Shown one piece after another: positions 54,950-64,000 of a stretch of 64,000 nt of DNA. The notes under the pieces are model-generated. The model did no database searches and was not told where the DNA came from. It saw only the letters and a list, made by a program, of their open reading frames with translations. This DNA comes from Norana najaformis (Eukaryota; Annelida; Clitellata; Crassiclitellata; Hormogastridae). The DNA is taken from positions 8,857,306 through 8,921,305 of the forward strand of contig OZ029921.1 of the NCBI GenBank assembly GCA_964023275.1. Reading direction: 5' to 3'. A program made the translations under genes and the position numbers. The stretch's first letter is position 1, and each line of letters begins with the position of its first letter.

Positions 54950-57160
54950 ACTTGCTCGCTTTTGCCAGAAGAGTCTCAAGAAGTGATTGCTCCAGTTGAA
55001 TATGCCACTGAACCGGTTTACATTGTCGCACCAGTCAAATATGACACAGTTTCCATTTCAGTTGCCACACAAACGGAGGTCTGTCACAAAATCTTTTAGT
55101 TTCTGCAACAGTTGAAGTGGTTCTCAGCAGAATGTGATCGACTGGGATGCCAAGATCAATGCAGCTCGGCAAAAGCTCCAAGTGGCCATAGTTGTACGTC
55201 AGACTCTGAAGTAATTTGACCAGTGTTTGATTGACCCGATGCGGGAGAAAGATCGGAACTGTGTTGTGCCTCCACAAGTCTCTTGCCTTCAGGATGAAAG
55301 GGTCGAGATCCAGTACTGGGTGAGTGCACAGCTACACACTGATCAGGAGAAGGTGGCCCCAGGCTCGCCTTTGCCAGAAGAGTCTCAAGAGGTGATTGCT
55401 GCAGTTCAATGTATGGCACTGAATCGCTTTCCATTGTCACACCAGGTGAATATGACACTGCATCCATTTCTGTTGTCACACCAATGGAATCTGTCACTGA
55501 GTGCAATTTGTTGGAATCTCCAAGTGTCCATAGTCCATGTTTGCCAGGTTCCTAGGCAATTTGACCAGCGTTTGATTGAGCATATGCGGGGAAAGATTGG
55601 AACTGTGTTGTGCCTCCACAAGTCTCTTGCCTTCAGGATGAAAGTACTGAAACCCTGTAACATGTTGCTCACAAGAAGGTAGTCCCAGTGTTGCCTTTGC
55701 CAGAAGAGTCTCAAAAGGTGATTGCTCAAGCTGAGTACAGTATATGCCACTGAAACAGTTTCAATTGTCACACTAGTTGAATATGACACTGCATCCATTT
55801 CCGATGCCACAACAGCCACACCAAAGGAATCTATCACCGAATCTGTTTCAATTTCTGCAACAGTTGACAGTGCAAATGGATCTGAGCAGAATGTGATCGA
55901 CTGGGATGTCAAGATCGATGCAGCTTTTCCTTTTCACACCAGTCGAGTATGACATTGCATTCATTTCTGTTGCCACACCAACGGAATCTGCCACTGAATC
56001 TGTTTCAGTTTCTGCAACAGTTGACAATGCAAATGGATCTGAGCAGAATGTGATCAACTGGGATGTCAAGATCGATGCAGCTGTTCATAGTTCTTGTCAT
56101 CAGGCTGAGAAGCAAGTAGACCAGCGTTTGATTGAGCTGATGCGAAAGAAAGATCCAAAATGTGTTGTGCATCCATGAGACTCTTGCCTTTGGGATGAAA
56201 CAGCTGACACCCAGATTCAGGTGAATTCGCAGGTACATATTGTTCATCAAAAGGTGACCTCAAGCTCGCCTTTGCCAGAAGCCTCAAGAGGTGATTGCTC
56301 CAGTTGAATATATGCCACTGAATTGTTTTCCATTGTTACACCAGACGAATATGACACTGCATCCATTTCTGTTGCCACCCAACGGGATCGGTCACTGAAC
56401 CTGTTTCTGTTTCTGCAACAGTTGACCTTACAAATGGATCTGAGCAGAATGTGATTGACTGGGATGCAGATTGATGCGGCTTGACTGAAGTTCCAAGCGT
56501 CCAGCACCCATCTCTGCCAGGTTGCAAGGCAATTTGACCACCGTTTAATTGAGCCGATGCGGTAGAAGGACCAGAACTGTGTTGTGCCTCCACAAGTCTC
56601 TTGACTTCAGGATAAAAAGGCCGAGATCCAGTACCGGGGGAGTTCGCAGCTACAAGTTGTCATGAGAAGGTGACCTCAGGCTCGCCTTTGACAGAAGAGT
56701 CTCAAGAGGTGATTACTCCACAGAAACGGTTTCCTTTGTCACACCAGTTGAATATGACACTGCATCCATTTCAGTTGCCACACCAACGAAATTCGTCACT
56801 GAATCTGTTTCAGTTTCTGCAACAGTTGATCGTGCAATTGGATCCGAACAGAATGTAATTGACTGGGATGCCAAGATTCATGCGGCTTGACGCAAGTTCC
56901 AAGCGTTCAGCACCCGTCTCTGCCAGGTTGCGAGGCAATTTCAATAGGACACTTGATTGAGCCGATGAGAGAGAAAGATCGGAACCGTGTGTCCCTCCAC
57001 AAGTCTCTTACCTTCATGATGTTACGGCTGAGACTCAGTAACGGGTGAGTTCGGAGCTACGTGTTGCTCATGTGTGAACTCTTGCCTCTGACTAGCTTTT
57101 TCCTGAAGAGTTTCAAGAGGTGATTGTTTTATTTGAATGTATGCCACTGATTCGGTTTTC
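54950..57160 (+). pseudogene. Decayed tandem protein-coding repeat (~410-bp unit, about six units)
   Basis: The same peptide blocks recur on the + strand: 'LPEESQEVIA', 'PVEYDTASISVATPTES', 'SVSATVD.ANGSEQNVIDWD', 'QFDQRLIE..REKDRNCVV' and 'SQLHxDHEKV'. 'EESQ' occurs at about 54966, 55378, 55702, 56692 and, degraded, near 56276 and 57104. The consensus unit is about 137 codons. Stops and frameshifts occur in every unit and one unit is internally shortened (324 bp), so it is not translated as one protein now. The pattern (same frame, synonymous-looking changes) suggests descent from a long repetitive protein exon. I recognise no known family. The last unit merges into the satellite at about 57160. 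Confidence 0.65.
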
Positions 57161-57162
57161 AT

Positions 57163-60100
57163 TTCTCCTATACTTTTGTCGTTCTGTTTGCCTTCTCAGA
57201 TATAGCTGTATCCTGTTGTCTCTTTCCATAAGTCTTATGCAGGTTCTCATCTTCCCAAAGCCACCAATAAAAGTGGTTGTGTTACCACCTGGATACATGC
57301 TTGATTTGCTCTTGACTTGTGTCTACTCTTGCCTTTTGTGACTCATATGATCTTGATCAAGGTTTTCAAAGTGAGCAGAGTGAGAGAATCAGGGTTGCCT
57401 TGTTTCCGTCTATTGTCACTGATGGCATTTGTGGATGTTTTTAAACAGGAAATTGACTTATGCGTTTTTTCATAGACTACTTGTTCGGGGTTTAGCATGA
57501 CTATAAACTCATCTAAACCGTTGAATATGTAAAACACTCATTTCAGCGTTGAATATGTAGAGATAGTTGAATACATAAAAGTCTCATTTTGAAAATCGTA
57601 TTTTGTGTTGGAGCACCAATGACTTCTGTACTGTTCATGACTGTGATAGCTTCAATGACCATTGTTGCGTTTATTTTCCTTGCACTTTGTTTTCTGAACT
57701 CACTCTAGTCCTCTGCCTTCCTAAACACCAGCAGCATATTGGTAGGCCTATCTACTGATGCCGATTTAGCTTGATGCCTCTGTGTTCCGTCCATATTTCT
57801 TGTATACATTTGTCGTTCTGTTTGCCTTCTTAGATATAGCTGTATCCTGTTGTCTCTTTCCATAAGTCTTATGCAGGTACCCAAAGCCACCAATAAAAGT
57901 GGTTGTGTTACCACCTTGATACGAACGTAGTGTCTACATGCTTGAATTGCTCTTGACATGTGTCTACTCTTGCCTTTTGTGGCTCATATGATCTTGATCC
58001 AGGTTTTCAAAGTGAGCAGAGTGAGAGAATCAGGGTTGCCTTGTTTCCGTCTATTGTCACTGATGGCATTTGTGGATGTTTTTAAACAAGAAATTGACTT
58101 ATGCGTTTTTTCACAGACTACTTGTTCGGGGTTTAGCATGACTATAAACTCATCTAAACCGTTGAATATGTAAACACTCATTTCAGCGTTGAATATGTAG
58201 AGCTAGTTGAATACATAAAAGACTCATTTTGAAAATCGTATTTTGTGTTGGAGCACCAATGACATCTGTACTGGTCATGAATGTGATAGCTTCAATGACC
58301 ATTGCTGTGTTTATTTTTCTTGCACTTTGTTTTCTGAACTCACTCTAGTCCTCTGCCTTCCTAAACACCAGCAGCATATTGGTATCTACTGATGGCGATT
58401 TAGCTTGATGCTTCTGTGTTCCATCCATATTTCTTGTATACATTTGTCGTTCTGTTTGCCTTCTTAAATATAGCTGTATCCTGTTGTCTCTTTCCATAAG
58501 TCTTATGCAGGTTCTCATCTTCCCAAAGCCACCAATAAAAGTGGTTGTTACCACCCTATACGAACGTAGTGTCTACATGCTTGAATTGCTCTTGACGTGT
58601 GTCTACTCTTGCCTTTTGTGGCTCATATGATCTTGATCCAGGTTTTCAAATTGAGCAGAGTGAGAGAATCAGGATTACCTTGTTTCCGTCTATTGTCATT
58701 GATGGCATTTGTGGATGTTTTTAAACAGGAAACTGACTTATGCGTTTTTCATAGACTACTTGTTTGGGGTTTAGCATGACTATAACCTCATCTAAACCGT
58801 TGAATATGTAAAACACTCATTTCAGCATTGAAAATGTAGAGCTAGTTGAATACATAAAAGACTCATTTTGAAAATCGTATTTTGTGTTGGAGCACCAATG
58901 ACTTCTGTACTGCTCATGACTGTGATAGCTTCAATGACCATTGTTGCGTTTGTTTTTCTTGCACTTTGTTTTCTGAACTCACTATAGTCCTCTGCCTTCC
59001 TAAACACCAGCAGCATATTGGTAGGCCTATCTACTGATGCCGATTTAGCTTGATGCTTCGGTGTTCCGTCCATATTTCTTGTACACATTTGTCGTTCTGT
59101 TTGCCTTCTTAGATATAGCTGTATCCTGTTGTCTCTATCCATAAGTCTTATGCAGGTTCTCATTTTCCCAAAGCCACCAATAAAAGTGGTTGTGTTACCA
59201 CCTGGATACGAACGTAGTGTCTACATGCTTGATTTGCTCTTGACGTGTGTATACTTTTGCCTTTTGTGGCTCATATGATCTTGATCCAGGTTTTCGAAGT
59301 GAGCAGAGTGAGAGAATCAGGGTTGCCTTGTTTCCGTCTATTGTCACTGATGGCATTTGTGGATGTTTTAAAACAGGAAAATGACATGCGTTTTTCATAG
59401 ACTACTTGTTCGGGGTTTAGCATGACTATAAACTCATCTAAACCGTTGAATGTGTAAAACACTCATTTCAGCGTTGAATATGTAGAGATAGTTGAATACA
59501 TAAAAGACTCATTTTGAAAATCGTATTTTGTGTTGGAGCACCAATGACTTCTGTACTGCTCATGACTGTGATAGCTTCAATGACCATTGTTGCATTTATT
59601 TTTCTTGCACTTTGTTTTCTGGACTCCCTATAGTCCTCTGCTTTCCTAAACACCAGCAGCATATTGGTATCTACTGATGCCGATTTAGCTTGATGCCTCT
59701 GTGTTCCGTCCATATTTCTTGTATACATTTGTCGTTCTGTTTGCCTTCTTAGATATAGCTGTATCCTGTTGTCTCTTTCCATAAGTCTTATGCAGGTACC
59801 CAAAGCCACCAATAAAAGTGGTTGTGTTACCACCTTGATACGAACGTAGTGTCTACATGCTTGAATTGCTCTTGACGTGTGTCTACTCTTGCCTTTTGTG
59901 GCTCATATGATCTTGATCCAGGTTTTCAAAGTGAGCAGAGTGAGAGAATCAGGATTACCTTGTTTCCGTCTATTGTCATTGATGGCATTTGTGGATGTTT
60001 TTAAACAGGAAACTGACTTATGCGTTTTTCATAGACTACTTGTTCGGGGTTTAGCATGACTATAAACTCATCTAAACCGTTGAATATGTAAAACACTCAT

Positions 60101-63100
60101 TTCAGCGTTGAATATGTAGAGATAGTTGAATACATAAAAGACTCATTTTGAAAATCGTATTTTGTGTTGGAGCACCAATGACTTCTGTACTGCTCATGAC
60201 TGTGATAGCTTCAATGACCATTGCTGTGTTTATTTTTCTTGCACTTTGTTTTCTGAACTCACTATAGTCCTCTGCCTTCCTAAACACCAGCAGCATATTG
60301 GTATATACTGATGCCGATTTAGCTTGATGCTTCTGTGTTCCGTCCATATTTCTTGTATACATTTGTCGTTCTGTTTGCCTTCTTAGATATAGCTGTATCC
60401 TGTTGTCTCTTTCCATAAGTCTTATCCAGGTTCTCATCTTCCCAAAGCCACCAATAAAAGTGGTTGTGTAACCACCCTATACGAACGTAGTGTCTACGTG
60501 CTTGAATTGCTCTTGACGTGTGTCTACTCTTCCCTTTAGTGGCTCATATGATCTTGATCCAGGTTTTCAAAGTGAGCAGAGTGAGAGAATCAGGGTTGCC
60601 TTGTTTCCGTCTATTGTCACTGATGGCATTTGTGGATGTTTTAAAACAGGAAAATGACATGCGTTTTTCATAGACTACTTGTTCGGGGTTTAGCATGACT
60701 ATAAACTCATCTAAACCGTTGAATGTGTAAAACACTCATTTCAGCGTTGAATATGTAGAGATAATTGAATACATAAAAGACTCATTTTGAAAATCATATG
60801 TGTTGGAGCACCAATGACTTCTGTACTGCTCATGACTGTGATAGCTTCAATGACCATTGTTGTGTTTATTTTTCTTGCACTTTGTTTTCTGGACTCCCTA
60901 TAGTCCTCTGCTTTCCTAAACACCAGCAGCATATTGGTATCTACTGATGCCGATTTAGCTTGATGCTTCTGTGTTCCGTCCATATTTCTTGTATACATTT
61001 GTCGTTCTGTTTGCCTTCTTAGATATAGCTGTATCCTGTTGTCTCTTTCCATAAGTCTTATGCAGGTACCCAAAGCCACCAATAAAAGTGGTTGTGCTAC
61101 CACCCTATACGAACGTAGTGTCTACATGCTTGAATTGCTCTTGACGTGTGTCTACTCTTGCCTTTAGTGGCTCATATGATCTTGATCCAGGTTTTCAAAG
61201 TGAGCAGAGTGAGAGAATCAGGATTACCTTGTTTCCGTCTATTGTCATTGATGGCATTTGTGGATGTTTTTAAACAGGAAACTGACTTATGCGTTTTTCA
61301 TAGACTACTTGTTCGGGGTTTAGCATGACTATAAACTCATCTAAACCGTTGAATATGTAAAACACTCATTTCAGCGTTGAATATGTAGAGATAGTTGAAT
61401 ACATAAAAGACTCATTTTGAAAATCGTATTTTGTGTTGGAGCACCAATGACTTCTGTACTGCTCATGACTGTGATAGCTTCAATGACCATTGCTGTGTTT
61501 ATTTTTCTTGCACTTTGTTTTCTGAACTCACTATAGTCCTCTGCCTTCCTAAACACCAGCAGCATATTGGTATATACTGATGCCGATTTAGCTTGATGCT
61601 TCTGTGTTCCGTCCATATTTCTTGTATACATTTGTCGTTCTGTTTGCCTTCTTAGATATAGCTGTATCCTGTTGTCTCTTTCCATAAGTCTTATCCAGGT
61701 TCTCATCTTCCCAAAGCCACCAATAAAAGTGGTTGTGTAACCACCCTATACGAACGTAGTGTCTACGTGCTTGAATTGCTCTTGACGTGTGTCTACTCTT
61801 CCCTTTAGTGGCTCATATGATCTTGATCCAGGTTTTCAAAGTGAGCAGAGTGAGAGAATCAGGGTTGCCTTGTTTCCGTCTATTGTCACTGATGGCATTT
61901 GTGGATGTTTTTAAACAGGAAATTGACTTATGCGTTTTTTCATAGACTACTTGTTCGGGGTTTAGCATGACTATAAACTCATCTAAACCGTTGAATATGT
62001 AAAACACTCATTTCAGCGTTGAATATGTAGCGATAATTGAATACATAAAAGACTCATTTTGAAAATCATATTTTGTGTTGGAGCACCAATGACTTCTGTA
62101 CTGCTCATGACTGTGATAGCTTCAATGACCATTGTTGTGTTTATTTTTCTTGCACTTTGTTTTCTGGACTCCCTATAGTCCTCTGCTTTCCTAAACACCA
62201 GCAGCATATTGGTATCTACTGATGCCGATTTAGCTTGATGCTTCTGTGTTCCGTCCATATTTCTTGTATACATTTGTCGTTCTGTTTGCCTTCTTAGATA
62301 TAGCTGTATCCTGTTGTCTCTTTCCATAAGTCTTATGCAGGTACCCAAAGCCACCAATAAAAGTGGTTGTGCTACCACCCTATACGAACGTAGTGTCTAC
62401 ATGCTTGAATTGCTCTTGACGTGTGTCTACTCTTGCCTTTAGTGGCTCATATGATCTTGATCAAGGTTTTCAAAGTGAGCAGAGTGAGAGAATCAGGATT
62501 GCCTTGTTTCCGTCTATTGTCATTGATGGCATTTGTGGATGTTTTTAAACAGGAAACTGACTTATGCGTTTTTCATAGACTACTTGTTCGGGGTTTAGCA
62601 TGACTATAAACTCATCTAAACCGTTGAATATGTAAAACACTCATTTCAGCGTTGAATATGTAGAGATAGTTGAATACATAAAAGACTCATTTTGAAAATC
62701 GTATTTTGTGTTGGAGCACCAATGACTTCTGTACTGCTCATGACTGTGATAGCTTCAATGACCATTGCTGTGTTTATTTTTCTTGCACTTTGTTTTCTGA
62801 ACTCACTATAGTCCTCTGCCTTCCTAAACACCAGCAGCATATTGGTATATACTGATGCCGATTTAGCTTGATGCTTCTGTGTTCCGTCCATATTTCTTGT
62901 ATACATTTGTCGTTCTGTTTGCCTTCTTAGATATAGCTGTATCCTGTTGTCTCTTTCCATAAGTCTTATCCAGGTTCTCATCTTCCCAAAGCCACCAATA
63001 AAAGTGGTTGTGTAACCACCCTATACGAACGTAGTGTCTACGTGCTTGAATTGCTCTTGACGTGTGTCTACTCTTCCCTTTAGTGGCTCATATGATCTTG

Positions 63101-64000
63101 ATCCAGGTTTTCAAAGTGAGCAGAGTGAGAGAATCAGGGTTGCTTTGTTTCCGTCTATTGTCACTGATGGCATTTGTGGATGTTTTTAAACAGGAAATTG
63201 ACTTATGCGTTTTTCATAGACTACTTGTTCGGGGTTTAGCATGACTATAAACTCATCTAAACCGTTGAATATGTAAAACACTCATTTCAGCGTTGAATAT
63301 GTAGCGATAATTGAATACATAAAAGACTCATTTTGAAAATCATATTTTGTGTTGGAGCACCAATGACTTCTGTACTGCTCATGACTGTGATAGCTTCAAT
63401 GACCATTGTTGTGTTTATTTTTCTTGCACTTTGTTTTCTGGACTCCCTATAGTCCTCTGCTTTCCTAAACACCAGCAGCATATTGGTATCTACTGATGCC
63501 GATTTAGCTTGATGCTTCTGTGTTCCGTCCATATTTCTTGTATACATTTGTCGTTCTGTTTGCCTTCTTAGATATAGCTGTATCCTGTTGTCTCTTTCCA
63601 TAAGTCTTATGCAGGTACCCAAAGCCACCAATAAAAGTGGTTGTGCTACCACCCTATACGAACGTAGTGTCTACATGCTTGAATTGCTCTTGACGTGTGT
63701 CTACTCTTGCCTTTAGTGGCTCATATGATCTTGATCAAGGTTTTCAAAGTGAGCAGAGTGAGAGAATCAGGATTGCCTTGTTTCCGTCTATTGTCATTGA
63801 TGGCATTTGTGGATGTTTTTAAACAGGAAACTGACTTATGCGTTTTTCATAGACTACTTGTTCGGGGTTTAGCATGACTATAAACTCATCTAAACCGTTG
63901 AATATGTAAAACACTCATTTCAGCGTTGAATATGTAGAGATAGTTGAATACATAAAAGACTCATTTTGAAAATCGTATTTTGTGTTGGAGCACCAATGAC
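57163..64000. repeat. Satellite array, ~635-bp monomer, 1.27-kb dimeric higher-order repeat
   Basis: Anchor 'gtcgttctgtttgcc' occurs at 57178, 57812, 58446, 59091, 59731, 60365, 61001, 61634, 62276, 62909 and 63550, giving spacings of 634, 634, 645, 640, 634, 636, 633, 642, 633 and 641. From the fifth unit on, two monomer types alternate: one has 'atgcaggtacccaaagcc', the other 'atccaggttctcatcttccc'. Dimer spacing is 1269-1275 bp. The array continues past the window end. Recurrent - strand frames of 111-121 codons and 60-64 codons exist in the units. Confidence 0.95.

Overview
The window is nuclear DNA from an animal. It carries one spliced gene with canonical GT-AG introns, the RASSF family (RA plus SARAH domains) that the gene belongs to, several classes of animal transposable element (non-LTR LINEs, a Ty3/Gypsy-type LTR element, P/THAP9-like, MULE and hAT relics, tRNA-derived SINEs), many microsatellites and a large satellite array. 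The repeat style suggests an aquatic invertebrate, possibly a deuterostome such as an echinoderm, hemichordate or lancelet. That placement is a weak inference. Nothing looks bacterial: no operons, CRISPR or IS elements.

Layout. 1-0.67 kb holds a P-element/THAP9-like transposase 3' fragment, followed by a 2-kb inverted duplication with a near-perfect 270-bp hairpin core. 2.96-5.64 kb is a decayed LINE ('family B', + strand). 5.6-13.1 kb is gene-poor and full of microsatellites, minisatellites, two tRNA-derived SINEs and LINE tails. 13.5-17.3 kb is a 'family A' LINE (- strand), interrupted by a 2.2-kb composite insertion with a hAT-like end and a family B LINE, and flanked by a 53-bp direct repeat. 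17.3-21.4 kb is mostly non-coding. 21.44-28.88 kb is the only convincing host gene: a 7-exon RASSF1/3/5-like gene on the - strand with a 571-aa product and every exon phase consistent. 28.9-38.9 kb is mostly unassigned. 39.0 kb has a hAT relic, 39.76 kb a possible first exon, 40.0-41.1 kb a family A LINE, 41.8-44.2 kb a decayed MULE transposase with a SWIM finger, 45 kb a family B LINE and 46.3-46.8 kb a third LINE type.

47.218-52.183 kb is a complete-ended Gypsy-type LTR retrotransposon with 4-bp target duplications. Its LTRs are 752 and 751 bp, and each has a 22-unit, 17-bp array just upstream of the TATA box. The inside is badly deleted (RNase H and most of the integrase are missing), although the LTRs outside the arrays are nearly identical. 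52.83-53.35 kb is a MITE-like foldback element. 54.95-57.16 kb is a decayed protein-coding tandem repeat of about 410 bp. 57.16-64.0 kb is a satellite of about 635 bp, organised distally as a 1.27-kb dimeric higher-order repeat and running off the window edge.

The features do not form a joint pathway. The RASSF-like protein is predicted to be a Ras/Rap-binding scaffold that dimerises with Hippo kinases through SARAH. The rest is mobile-element and tandem-repeat biology. The most unusual structures are the LTR enhancer-like arrays, the internally deleted but young LTR element, the P-associated palindrome, and the coding-repeat-to-satellite transition.
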